Assembly (NCBI RefSeq): GCF_036997485.1
Contig: NZ_JAWLPU010000004.1
Coordinates: 1 to 64,000 of the forward strand
Length of the DNA stretch: 64,000 nt
Source: Brachyspira pilosicoli
GTDB lineage: Bacteria > Spirochaetota > Brachyspiria > Brachyspirales > Brachyspiraceae
Direction: 5' to 3'
The notes beneath the pieces are model-generated. The model ran no database searches. It saw only the letters and a program-made list of their open reading frames with translations, and was not told where the DNA came from. Of the stretch, positions 17,572 to 26,148 are shown in pieces; position 1 is the stretch's first letter, and each line of letters begins with the position of its first letter. Position numbers and translations under genes: made by a program.

Positions 17572-18873
17572 TTAAGCATTTCCTAAAGATATATATTTTA
17601 TTCCTCTTTCAGTCATTCTTTGTTTGTCGTATTGATTTCTGCCGTCAAATATAACAGGTTCTTTTAATAATTCTTTTATTTTGTCAAAACTAGGTCTTCT
17701 AAACTCATTCCACTCTGTAACAAGCACTAAAGCATCAGCATTTTCTAAAGCATCATAAGAGTTTTCAGCATAATATATCTTATCTCCAAATATAGCCTTA
17801 GCACTATCAAAAGCTTTAGGGTCATAAGCTCTTATTTGAGCACCCCTTTCAAGAAGCATATTAATGATTGTGATGGCAGGAGCCTCTCTCATATCATTAG
17901 TTCTAGGTTTGAATGCTAGTCCCCATAAAGCAAAAGTTTTTCCGTTTATCTCATTATTATAATATTTTAATATCTTTTCAACGAAAATTTTTCTTTGATT
18001 AATATTTACTTGATGAGTAGCCTTAAGTAAATCAGAATTAATTCCATAATCTGAAGCAGTTTTTATTAAAGCCTGCACATCTTTAGGGAAACAGCTTCCG
18101 CCATATCCAAGCCCGTGGAATAAAAATTGATTTCCTATTCTTCTGTCGCTGGACATACCAATTCTCACCAAATCAGCATTAGCCCCAACTTTTTCACATA
18201 TATTAGCAATCTCATTAGCAAAAGAAATCTTTGTAGCAAGAAAAGCATTGGCAGCATATTTAGTCATCTCAGCAGAACGCACATCCATAATAATAATAGG
18301 ATTCCCCGTCCTTGTAAATGGATTATAAATATCTCTCATAATGTCTATTGCTTTTTCAGAATTAGAGCCAATAACAACTCTGTCAGGCTTTAGAAAATCA
18401 TCAACAGCAGCCCCTTGTTTTAAAAACTCAGGATTAGAAACTACATCAAACTCTCCATTATAATGCTTTTTAATAGCGTCCTCTACTAATTTATGAGTTC
18501 CTACAGGCACAGTAGATTTATCAACAATTACTTTATATCCATTCATAGCCTTGCCTATATCATTAGCCACAGAAAGTACAAAACTTAAATCACAGCTTCC
18601 ATCATCTCCAGAAGGAGTGCCTACTGCTATAAAACAAGCAATGGATTTTTTTACAGCATAATCTAAATCATCTGTAAACTCTAATCTGCCCTCAGATACA
18701 TTTGATACTATAAGCTCTTCTAATCCAGGTTCATATAATGGAGTAATTCCATTTTGTAATTTTTTTAGTTTTTCTTTATCGTTATCTACACATGTAACAT
18801 AATTTCCCATTTCAGCTAAACAAGCACCAGTTATAAGTCCAACATAACCTGTACCTATTATACATAATTCCAT
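17572..18873 (-). CDS. ugd: UDP-glucose/UDP-ManNAc-type 6-dehydrogenase (Ugd)
   Basis: A 433-residue NAD-dependent enzyme oxidising UDP-glucose to UDP-glucuronate for surface polysaccharide synthesis. Motifs: Rossmann IGTGYVGLITGACLAEMG at the N-terminus, STVPVGTH, NPEFLKQGAAVDDF, and GYGGSCFPKD with catalytic Cys261. The C-terminal domain includes GLAFKPRTNDMREAPA. Length is normal. RBS GAGGAA. First gene of a minus-strand run with the phosphoesterase and a hypothetical protein. UDP-glucose as substrate is the family default and not proven. Confidence 0.93.
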   Translation of the reverse strand: MELCIIGTGYVGLITGACLAEMGNYVTCVDNDKEKLKKLQNGITPLYEPGLEELIVSNVSEGRLEFTDDLDYAVKKSIACFIAVGTPSGDDGSCDLSFVLSVANDIGKAMNGYKVIVDKSTVPVGTHKLVEDAIKKHYNGEFDVVSNPEFLKQGAAVDDFLKPDRVVIGSNSEKAIDIMRDIYNPFTRTGNPIIIMDVRSAEMTKYAANAFLATKISFANEIANICEKVGANADLVRIGMSSDRRIGNQFLFHGLGYGGSCFPKDVQALIKTASDYGINSDLLKATHQVNINQRKIFVEKILKYYNNEINGKTFALWGLAFKPRTNDMREAPAITIINMLLERGAQIRAYDPKAFDSAKAIFGDKIYYAENSYDALENADALVLVTEWNEFRRPSFDKIKELLKEPVIFDGRNQYDKQRMTERGIKYISLGNA

Positions 18874-18935
18874 TATTGTTCCTCTCTTTATGATATAGAC
18901 TTTTAATTTATTTTATCATATAATAAAGAACTACA

Positions 18936-18978
18936 TTGTCAAGTAAAATTTATAGATATAATTAATATTATCCGATAA
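18936..18978 (+). promoter_or_regulatory. Promoter region of cheA with sigma-70-like and sigma-28-like elements
   Basis: TTGTCA (18936-18941), 15 bp, TATAAT (18957-18962) can serve sigma-70. Overlapping downstream is TAGA (18953-18956), 14 bp, TCCGATAA (18971-18978), resembling the flagellar sigma-28 pattern TAAA-N15-GCCGATAA. The start codon is 45 bp beyond the CCGATAA core. Confidence 0.45.
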
Positions 18979-19022
18979 TAAATAATGGGTAATAATATTT
19001 TTTTAGAATATAAGGATTTTAA

Positions 19023-21365
19023 ATGGACGATTATATAAAAAGTTTGCTTAAAGATTTCTTTGAAGAAGCTTTTGAAATGTTAGATAGATTGGAAGAGAAT
19101 ATTCTTATTCTTGATAAAGATAGAGATAATGTTGATGCTGTACAAGAAATATTTAGAGCAGTGCATACTTTGAAAGGAAGTGCTGGGGCAGTGGAGCTTG
19201 TTGATACACAGAAGTATGCCCATAGGTTTGAAGATTTACTTGATTTAATAAGAGATAAAAAAATTAATGTTGATGATGCAACTATAGATATTTTATTAAA
19301 AGGAATAGATATTTTAAAAGAGCTTATTAATTGTGCTAGCAATGAATCAGTATGCTCTATAAATATAGAAGGTGAGATAAAAAAGTTAGATGATTTTCGA
19401 AATTCAAAATTAGGCTCAGAAACACAAAGTAGTATAGAAGATTCAAATGCTGATAAACCAGCAGATAATAAATCATCGAATAAATATGATAATTTAAATT
19501 TAGATAATAGTATATTAAGTGCTATAAGAGAACATAAAGATGATGGCTTAAAAATAAAATTGGTACATGTTAAATTTAATGCTGAAAGCCCAATGAGAAC
19601 TGTTGGAGGGGTTCAGGTATTTGTTGCTCTTAAAGATAAAGGTGATATTGTTACAAGTGTACCTCCATTGCAGGATTTGGAAGGAGATGAGTTTTATCAA
19701 GATGTAATATATCTATTAGCTACTCCGGAAGAGGATGAAGATATAATTAATGATATAACTTTTCCAGAAACAACTGATGAAATAAAAATAGAAGAATTTG
19801 TATTAGAAGATTATGAGAAAATAGCAGCAAGTAAAAAATCAAAAGAAGTTTCTTTAGCAAAAGATGAAAAAAATATTAACAAAGATAAAAAAGTTGATAG
19901 GCAAAGTTCTTATTTGAGAGTAGAAAGCGATAGAATAGATGCTATGATGAATCAGGTAGGGGAATTGGTTACAAATAAAAGTTCATATATACAGTATGAT
20001 GATGATTTATCTTCATACAGTAAATTAATCTCTAATTCAATAAACGATATAAAAAAATATTATAGAGATACTATAGTGCAGATTCTTAGAAAGTTTGAAG
20101 ATTATGCGCAAAAAAAAGAAATTAAAGATTTAAGAGCCAATTATATTAATAGTTTTAATAATAAATTAAGTGAGATATCAAAGATAGAAGATGATTTCAA
20201 ATATACTTTAGATAGATATAGGAGTTCCTACCAGCTTCTTACAAGGGTAACAAATGAATTGCAAGAAACTGTAATGAAAATAAGAATGGTTCCTATAGCA
20301 CAAACATTTAATAGATTTCCTCGTTTAATACGTGATTTATCAAGAGATTTAGGTAAAGAAATCAAGTTAGAAATGTATGGAGAAGATACTGAGCTTGACA
20401 AATCTGTAATAGAGACTTTAGTTGATCCATTGGTGCATATTATAAGAAATGCTGTAGACCATGGTATAGAAATGCCTGAAGATAGGGTAAATGCAGGAAA
20501 ACCTAGAGTGGGTAGTGTAATTTTGCAAGCTTCTCATGAAGGTAACCTCATTATTATAAAAATATCAGATGATGGTAAAGGGATGCAGCCTCATAAGATA
20601 TTTGAGAGCGCTGTTAAAAAAGGACTTGTATCTGCTGATGCTAAATTAACAGAACAGCAAATGCTTGAATATATATTTGCACCAGGTTTTTCTACCGCTT
20701 CCAAAATTACAAATGTTTCTGGAAGAGGGGTAGGTATGGATGTTGTTAAAAAAAGCTTAGAGAAGATTAATGGTACTGTAGGTATTGATACGGAATATGG
20801 TAAGGGTTCTACTTTCTCTCTAAGAATACCTCTAACAGTTGCTATTATTCAGGCTTTAATAGTTGATGCAGAAAAAGAATATTATGCTGTTCCTATTAAC
20901 AGTATATTAGAAACTATAAAAATAGACCCTGCAGAAATACAAGAATTAGAGGGTACTGAAGTTATTAAGGTAAGAGATGAGGTTGTTAATATACTTAGCA
21001 TAAAAGAGTTATTTAAACTTCCTTCAAGATATACTGATATAAAATCATATTACGCTGTTATTATATCTTCTGAAGATAAAAAAGTGGCATTGCTTGTAAA
21101 TAACCTTATGGGTGAGCAGGATATTGTTATTAAAACTCTTAAAGATGCCGTAACAAAATCTGAAGGTATAGCTGGAGCCACTATTTTGGGTGATGGAACA
21201 GTTAGCTTTATACTTGATATTCAAACTATAGTAGGACTTGGTACTAAGAGAATTATAGAAAGAGGAAAAATAAATACTAAAAATACTTCTAAAAATGAAC
21301 TAAGAAGCTTTATTAGTAAGTTGAAAAATAATGAAATACCAGAGGCTAATGAATTAAATAACTAA
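19023..21365 (+). CDS. cheA: Chemotaxis histidine kinase CheA
   Basis: A 780-residue sensor kinase controlling flagellar motor switching. Domains: P1/Hpt (about 1-105) with phospho-acceptor His48 in AVHTLKGSAG; a P2-like response-regulator-binding domain (about 170-260); P3 dimerisation (299-425, beginning LRVESDRIDAMMNQVGEL); P4 ATPase (430-605) with N box HIIRNAVDHGIE, ISDDGKGMQ and GFSTASKIT / GRGVGMDVVK; P5 CheW-like domain (605-745). P3 is long: an insertion of about 55-60 residues (around 330-395) lengthens its helices. RBS AAGGA. Stands alone, divergent from ugd; no other che gene is adjacent, so partners are elsewhere. Confidence 0.95.
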   Translation: MDDYIKSLLKDFFEEAFEMLDRLEENILILDKDRDNVDAVQEIFRAVHTLKGSAGAVELVDTQKYAHRFEDLLDLIRDKKINVDDATIDILLKGIDILKELINCASNESVCSINIEGEIKKLDDFRNSKLGSETQSSIEDSNADKPADNKSSNKYDNLNLDNSILSAIREHKDDGLKIKLVHVKFNAESPMRTVGGVQVFVALKDKGDIVTSVPPLQDLEGDEFYQDVIYLLATPEEDEDIINDITFPETTDEIKIEEFVLEDYEKIAASKKSKEVSLAKDEKNINKDKKVDRQSSYLRVESDRIDAMMNQVGELVTNKSSYIQYDDDLSSYSKLISNSINDIKKYYRDTIVQILRKFEDYAQKKEIKDLRANYINSFNNKLSEISKIEDDFKYTLDRYRSSYQLLTRVTNELQETVMKIRMVPIAQTFNRFPRLIRDLSRDLGKEIKLEMYGEDTELDKSVIETLVDPLVHIIRNAVDHGIEMPEDRVNAGKPRVGSVILQASHEGNLIIIKISDDGKGMQPHKIFESAVKKGLVSADAKLTEQQMLEYIFAPGFSTASKITNVSGRGVGMDVVKKSLEKINGTVGIDTEYGKGSTFSLRIPLTVAIIQALIVDAEKEYYAVPINSILETIKIDPAEIQELEGTEVIKVRDEVVNILSIKELFKLPSRYTDIKSYYAVIISSEDKKVALLVNNLMGEQDIVIKTLKDAVTKSEGIAGATILGDGTVSFILDIQTIVGLGTKRIIERGKINTKNTSKNELRSFISKLKNNEIPEANELNN

Positions 21366-21375
21366 TAGTTTTTTA

Positions 21376-22377
21376 TTAATAAAAGCCTTCACTTTTAGCA
21401 TCTTTACTCATAAGCTCTTTTATAGTGTCTTGTATGTTTGCATTATTAAAAAGTATGTTATAAATGGCTTCTGTTATCGGCATATATATATTATTATTTT
21501 TAGCGTATTCATAAGCTGCTGTTGTGGCATATACACCTTCTGCTACTTGACCATGAGAGTTAGCTATAACATCTTGATATTTTTTTCCATTTGCAAGTTC
21601 CCTGCCAAGCCTATTATTTCTGCTTAATCCGCTAGAGCAAGTTACTATCAAATCTCCTATTCCAGCGAGACCATACATAGTATCTATTCTTGCGCCTTTA
21701 CTTAAAGCAAATCTTACTATTTCATGGAGTCCTCTTGTAATGAGTGCCGCTTTAGTGTTATCGCCTAAATGAAGTCCATCAACAATACCGCCTGCTATAG
21801 CTATAATATTTTTTAAAGCTCCTCCTATCTCTACACCTTTTTGATCTGTGGAATTATATATTCTAAATTTGGGAGGTACAGTTAAAGTATCTCTTACATA
21901 TTCTGAAACACCTTTTTCGCCGCCAATTACAACAGCAGTAGGTACTCCCTTAGCAACTTCTTCTGCATGCGAAGGTCCAGAAAGTGTGAGAATATTTACA
22001 TCTCCAGATATTATGCTCCTCGCAACTTCACTCATAGTTTTGCCGCTATTTCTATCTAATCCTTTTGTTGCAGATATTATTATTTGATCATTGCTTATAT
22101 ATGGTTCTATATTTTCACAGGTATTATAGAATGCAAAAGATGGAGTTACAATAATAACTATTTTAGCATCATTGATAACTTCATCGAGTTCCATGCTGAA
22201 TTCTATTTCTTTATTTAATTCTATATTATTTAAATAATTATCATTTTTATGGAATTTATTAAGATTATTATAGCTCTCTTCACTATGTACCCATACTTTA
22301 ATATGATGTTTTTCAGAAAAAATATTAGCTAAAGCAAGTCCCCAACCGCCGGCACCTATAATTGCAACATTTTCCAT
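21376..22377 (-). CDS. gpsA: Glycerol-3-phosphate dehydrogenase [NAD(P)+]
   Basis: A 333-residue cytosolic enzyme reducing dihydroxyacetone phosphate to sn-glycerol 3-phosphate, the entry point to phospholipid synthesis. Signatures: IGAGGWGLALANIFSE Rossmann motif at residue 7, SATKGLD, LSGPSHAEEVAKGVPTAV, the catalytic Lys region GVEIGGALKNIIAIAGG, and CSSGLSRNNRLGRELANGK. Length matches the family. AAAGG precedes the ATG. Convergent with cheA, 10 bp apart. Confidence 0.95.
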   Translation of the reverse strand: MENVAIIGAGGWGLALANIFSEKHHIKVWVHSEESYNNLNKFHKNDNYLNNIELNKEIEFSMELDEVINDAKIVIIVTPSFAFYNTCENIEPYISNDQIIISATKGLDRNSGKTMSEVARSIISGDVNILTLSGPSHAEEVAKGVPTAVVIGGEKGVSEYVRDTLTVPPKFRIYNSTDQKGVEIGGALKNIIAIAGGIVDGLHLGDNTKAALITRGLHEIVRFALSKGARIDTMYGLAGIGDLIVTCSSGLSRNNRLGRELANGKKYQDVIANSHGQVAEGVYATTAAYEYAKNNNIYMPITEAIYNILFNNANIQDTIKELMSKDAKSEGFY

Positions 22378-22433
22378 CGAGTATAAACCTTTCTTTATAT
22401 TTATTGAGAAATATTATATAAAAGTTATAATTT

Positions 22434-22883
22434 TTATTGTGCAGTACATACTACATCATTTATTTTTAGATATGGTGATATATTTCTTGAGAAAGATACA
22501 TTAACTTGAGTTTCGCTCAATATTTCTACAACACCTGCTACAGTACCGCTTTGAAATGCATAAGAGTTAGCATCTTGATTAGCTGTTGGATATATATGTT
22601 CTATATTTCCATTGAATTTAACTTCTTCACCTATAACATCTACGCCAGGAGCTGCAGCTTCTTCTCCAAATTTTAAAGATATTGAACTAGTAGAGCCATC
22701 TGTTTCCAAAAAGACCCAAAGGTATGCTTGACCTAATACAGGACCTGAGCTTTTTAGTCCATTAGCTGTAGTAATTAATTGGGTTTTTTCTGATTGTTCT
22801 ATAGGACCTGTATTTGCCTTACAAGATATGAAAAATATTATTATTGATAAACAAATAGTTATAAAACTTATTACTTTTTTCAT
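22434..22883 (-). CDS. Small lipoprotein, tandem family member 1
   Basis: A 149-residue predicted lipoprotein; lipobox FFISC with Cys21. Mature part begins KANTGPIE, has a strand-rich middle (LGQAYLWVFLETDG, SSISLKFG), then the shared C-terminal block Y-A-F-Q-S-G-T-V-A-G, VSFSRNISPYL, and a conserved terminal VVCTAQ. Four adjacent genes share this block, so they arose by duplication. RBS GGAG. The predicted all-beta layout suggests a small beta-sandwich or lipocalin-like fold (inference). No function recognised. It lies last in a minus-strand array. Confidence 0.8.
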   Translation of the reverse strand: MKKVISFITICLSIIIFFISCKANTGPIEQSEKTQLITTANGLKSSGPVLGQAYLWVFLETDGSTSSISLKFGEEAAAPGVDVIGEEVKFNGNIEHIYPTANQDANSYAFQSGTVAGVVEILSETQVNVSFSRNISPYLKINDVVCTAQ

Positions 22884-22952
22884 GATAGTGCTATCTCCTA
22901 TTCATAAATAAGTATAATAAATTTATTTAATTTAGTCAATACAATATATCTT

Positions 22953-23381
22953 TTATTTAACAGGTATTTCACATACGGCTTCCATCACTTTTATATATGG
23001 AGCCACATTTTGTGTGAAGCTAATTTGCGCCCTTTTTGAATCCAATATCTCTAAACTTCCTGTAATTGTTCCTGTTTGAAAAGCATAAGTAGTATTATTT
23101 TTTCCATCTGTAGGAGATGTGTCTTGTATATTTGCATCATAAGTGATTGTTTCTCCGCCAGTAGCGCTGCTTTCACTGGTAGAATTCCCAAATCTAATTG
23201 AAACACTACTCTCTGCTTCTCCTGGTGTTATTTTTATCCAAAGGTATATTTCACCTAACACAGGACCAACACTTTTTAAAGCATCTGTTGGTGTACCTTC
23301 TACTACTATTGGACCTGTATTCGCTTTACAAGACATCAAAAATATTATAAGTAAATTTATCAATAATATAGTTTTTTTCAT
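22953..23381 (-). CDS. Small lipoprotein, tandem family member 2
   Basis: A 142-residue lipoprotein; lipobox IFLMSC followed by KANTGPIV, almost the same mature N-terminus as member 1, and the core VGPVLGEIYLWI. C-terminal block YAFQTGTITGSLEIL, ISFTQNVAPYIKV, AVC. A longer frame starts at 23399, but GGAG lies between that ATG and the one at 23381, at proper spacing for 23381, so the shorter start is used. Members 1 and 2 are the closest pair in the array, indicating the most recent duplication. Confidence 0.8.
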   Translation of the reverse strand: MKKTILLINLLIIFLMSCKANTGPIVVEGTPTDALKSVGPVLGEIYLWIKITPGEAESSVSIRFGNSTSESSATGGETITYDANIQDTSPTDGKNNTTYAFQTGTITGSLEILDSKRAQISFTQNVAPYIKVMEAVCEIPVK

Positions 23382-23428
23382 AAAAAACTCCAAACTCATA
23401 TATCTATTTAATTATCGACATATATACT

Positions 23429-23899
23429 TTAATTTTTAGCAGTAGTAACATATTTATTGCATGCTACATTTTGAATATTTAAATATGGCTGAAAAAGTGT
23501 AGCAAAAGATATGTTTATTACATTTTGGTTTATTATGCTAAACTTTCCAACTACTTCATTATTATTAAAAGCATAATGCGGAAATTCTCCATCAATAGCA
23601 GAGTTACTTATATCAAACCTATCTTTATCTTCAGATGGAAATGAACTGCCTCCTATCCACATATAAATACTTATGCCATTATCATTTGTTATTAAAACAT
23701 TTAATTTTTCATTTGCTGCGTTTATACTTACATCATTTTTGCTAATGTATAGACCATAATATTTCGAATTGGTAAGAAGGTCATTTTCGGCATTATATGG
23801 AGTTTGAAATAGAGGGCTCTGACAACTCATAAAAAAAGAAATTACTAGCAATATAAAAGAAATAGAAATTGCTATTTTAATATATTTTATTCCCTCCAT
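23429..23899 (-). CDS. Small lipoprotein, tandem family member 3 (divergent)
   Basis: A 156-residue lipoprotein; lipobox ISFFMSC, then QSPLFQTPYNAEND. It keeps the C-terminal block in altered form (YAFNNNEVVGKFSII, ISFATLFQPYLNIQNVAC) but the middle differs from members 1 and 2 and lacks the LGQ-Y-L motif. The ATG at 23899 has AAGGA 11 bp upstream; the codon itself is followed by GAGGG, which could be a ribosome-binding site for a non-ATG start further in, so the N-terminus is uncertain by about ten residues. Confidence 0.75.
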   Translation of the reverse strand: MEGIKYIKIAISISFILLVISFFMSCQSPLFQTPYNAENDLLTNSKYYGLYISKNDVSINAANEKLNVLITNDNGISIYMWIGGSSFPSEDKDRFDISNSAIDGEFPHYAFNNNEVVGKFSIINQNVINISFATLFQPYLNIQNVACNKYVTTAKN

Positions 23900-23921
23900 T
23901 TATTTAATAATCCTTAAAGTA

Positions 23922-24311
23922 TTATGGAGCAGTACAAATTACATCTCTTACACTAAGGTATGGAGGTGTATTTCTTACAAAACTTATTTTTATTTGATTT
24001 GCAGATAGTACACTAAAATTACCAGACATTACACCAGTTTGAAAACTATAATTACTGCTTCCTGTTTCTTGATATAATTTATCTATAGTTTCTGGGTTCA
24101 TTGTTATTGCACCGCCAGTATCTATTATTCCTATAGTTATTTGGTTTGCTGTAGTTACTACTTGTAGTTTATAATTTTGACCTAAAATAGGGTCTATACT
24201 TGTATAAGTATTGGGATTTTCTATTGTTGTTGCTGTTGTATCAAATTTTTTACACCCAACGAATATTATTAATACCATCAAAATTGCAAATAAAAATATT
24301 TTCTTATTCAT
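23922..24311 (-). CDS. Small lipoprotein, tandem family member 4
   Basis: A 129-residue lipoprotein; lipobox LIIFVGC, then KKFDTTATT. Core DPILGQNYKLQVV corresponds to VLGQAYLWV of member 1, and the C-terminal block reads YSFQTGVMSGNFSVL, ISFVRNTPPYLSVRDVICTAP. RBS GGAG. First gene of the four-gene array; a sigma-28-like CCGATAA motif sits 72 bp upstream (24383-24390), so it may drive the array. Function unknown. Confidence 0.8.
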   Translation of the reverse strand: MNKKIFLFAILMVLIIFVGCKKFDTTATTIENPNTYTSIDPILGQNYKLQVVTTANQITIGIIDTGGAITMNPETIDKLYQETGSSNYSFQTGVMSGNFSVLSANQIKISFVRNTPPYLSVRDVICTAP

Positions 24312-24382
24312 AAGCGAAACTCCATTAAACTCATATATATATTATAAGAAATTTATAACATATAGTCAAATCATTACTTATA

Positions 24383-24390
24383 TTATCGGA
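24383..24390 (-). promoter_or_regulatory. CCGATAA (sigma-28-like -10) motif upstream of the lipoprotein array
   Basis: Minus strand reads TCCGATAAT, the same core as upstream of cheA, oriented toward the first lipoprotein gene. No good TAAA -35 is visible 15 bp upstream, so assignment to a specific sigma factor is weak. Confidence 0.35.
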
Positions 24391-24425
24391 TAAATAATAA
24401 TAAAAATAAATCCATATCTTAATTT

Positions 24426-25211
24426 TTATATTATATTAAAATGTTTTAGAGCATTAAATATTCCATCATTATCAACATCATCTGTAATATAATCTGCTAT
24501 TTTTTTTACACCTTCATTGGCATTGCCCATAGCAACTCCTATAGCAGCATGCTCAATCATAGTTATATCATTACCTCCATCACCAAAAGCAATAGTATCT
24601 TCTAATTTAATACCATAATACTCTATAATCTTATCAATTCCTATATGTTTTCCTCCGCCTTTGGTATTAACATCTGTAAAAGCTGGATGCCATCTGCTTG
24701 ATTCGCAATTTTTAAATATTTTGCTCATTAACTCTTTTTCTTTATTTTCATCTACAAATAAATTTATCTGCAAAATATCATCTATATTCTTTTCTAAAAA
24801 CTCATAATAATTATCTACTGCCGGTATTGGAAGATTTATAGATTTTGAAACCTCTTCAACTTCTTTCGTAACATAATTAATAAATATACCGCTATTCATC
24901 ATAATAGAGCATGGAAATAATTCTTTGTTTTTTAAATAATCTATTAGAGAATATATTTCTTCTCTTGCTATAGAATGCCTATATATAGATTTATCTCCTA
25001 TATAACAATCAAAACCATTAGCCGTAATATAACCATCAAAAACTAAATCATCTATATTGTTTATATGTTTTTTTATTCTTCCTGTAGCTATAAAAACTTT
25101 AATTCCTTTTTCTTTTAAAAGTCTTATAGCTTCTTTTGAAGAATCTGAAACTTTATGAGTATTAAAACTTACCAAAGTTCCGTCTATATCAAAAAATGCT
25201 GCTTTTATCAT
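24426..25211 (-). CDS. Cof-type HAD-IIB phosphatase, copy 1
   Basis: A 261-residue haloacid-dehalogenase phosphatase. Motifs: AFFDIDGTLVSFN with nucleophile Asp8 and Asp10, ATGRI motif II, and the IIB signature FGDGGNDITMIEHAAIGVAMGNA with the metal-binding acidic pair. A C2 cap domain occupies about residues 85-185. Members act on sugar phosphates, nucleotide or cofactor phosphates such as pyridoxal phosphate and FMN; substrate unknown here. RBS AAGGA. It follows copy 2 by 21 bp; the two are clearly a tandem duplication (near-identical ends ...NALKHFNII). Confidence 0.92.
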   Translation of the reverse strand: MIKAAFFDIDGTLVSFNTHKVSDSSKEAIRLLKEKGIKVFIATGRIKKHINNIDDLVFDGYITANGFDCYIGDKSIYRHSIAREEIYSLIDYLKNKELFPCSIMMNSGIFINYVTKEVEEVSKSINLPIPAVDNYYEFLEKNIDDILQINLFVDENKEKELMSKIFKNCESSRWHPAFTDVNTKGGGKHIGIDKIIEYYGIKLEDTIAFGDGGNDITMIEHAAIGVAMGNANEGVKKIADYITDDVDNDGIFNALKHFNII

Positions 25212-25232
25212 ATATGTATCCTTAAATAAATG

Positions 25233-26021
25233 TTATATTATATTAAAATGTTTTAGGGCATTATATACCCCTTCATTATCAACATCATCTGTAATATAAT
25301 TAGCTATCTTCTTAAGACTCTCATTAGCATTCCCCATAGCAACTCCTATACCAGCATGCTTTATCATGCCAATATCATTCCCCCCATCTCCAAAAGCAAT
25401 AATTTCAGACAAATCTATACCATAATATTCTATAATTTTATTAACTCCTACTTCTTTGCCTCCATATTTAGAATTAACATCTGCAAAATTAGGATTCCAC
25501 CTGCTTGATTTAGAATTTTTTAATACGTTGCTAATTAAATACTTCTCTTTATTTTCATCTACAAAAATGTTTAATTGTAAAACTTCTTCATAATTTTTAC
25601 TAATATAATTTCTAAAATCTACAGCTTCTGGAATAGGAAATTTATTATCATTATACATTTTCTTTACATCATCATCTATGTAATTAAGAAATATGCTTTT
25701 ACTAGTTATAACAGTGCATAAAAAATTATCTCTATCAAGATAATCAATTAAAGCGAACAAATCATCTTTATCTAAAGAAACTCTATATATTTCTCTAAGC
25801 TTGTTATTTTTATTAATAAAGCAACTACATCCGTTTACTGTTATATACCCATCAAAATCACCCAAATCATCTATTTGAAATAAAGTCCTGCCGCTTGCTA
25901 TAAATATTTTAATTCCATTTTTTTTAAGTTCTTTAATAGCTCTTTTAGATAAATCAGAAATTTTGCGGCTTTTAAAACTCACTAATGTACCATCTATATC
26001 AAAAAACACAGCCTTTATCAT
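25233..26021 (-). CDS. Cof-type HAD-IIB phosphatase, copy 2
   Basis: A 262-residue paralog of the adjacent gene. Motifs: VFFDIDGTLVSFK, ASGRT, FGDGGNDIGMIKHAGIGVAMGNA. The C-terminal third is nearly superimposable on copy 1 (YYGI, GVAMGNANE, ANYITDDVDN), whereas the cap domain is more different, the part that sets substrate choice. This pattern suggests duplication followed by divergence in specificity. First of the two-gene operon. Confidence 0.92.
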   Translation of the reverse strand: MIKAVFFDIDGTLVSFKSRKISDLSKRAIKELKKNGIKIFIASGRTLFQIDDLGDFDGYITVNGCSCFINKNNKLREIYRVSLDKDDLFALIDYLDRDNFLCTVITSKSIFLNYIDDDVKKMYNDNKFPIPEAVDFRNYISKNYEEVLQLNIFVDENKEKYLISNVLKNSKSSRWNPNFADVNSKYGGKEVGVNKIIEYYGIDLSEIIAFGDGGNDIGMIKHAGIGVAMGNANESLKKIANYITDDVDNEGVYNALKHFNII

Positions 26022-26081
26022 ATTTTTAATAACCTATTTTATAAAAAAATTAATTATTATATTATATATTAAATTATATAA

Positions 26082-26118
26082 AAAAGCGAGTGAAAACTTT
26101 TTGCTTTCAACTCGCTTA
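26082..26118 (-). terminator. Terminator after large lipoprotein A
   Basis: Hairpin AAGCGAGTGAAAA / CTTTCAACTCGCTT with T-run. Its left arm and loop are nearly identical to those of the terminator at 30598-30635, which follows another member of the lipoprotein family. Confidence 0.8.
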
Positions 26119-26148
26119 AAATAAAATATTATTTTAATTGTATATAAT

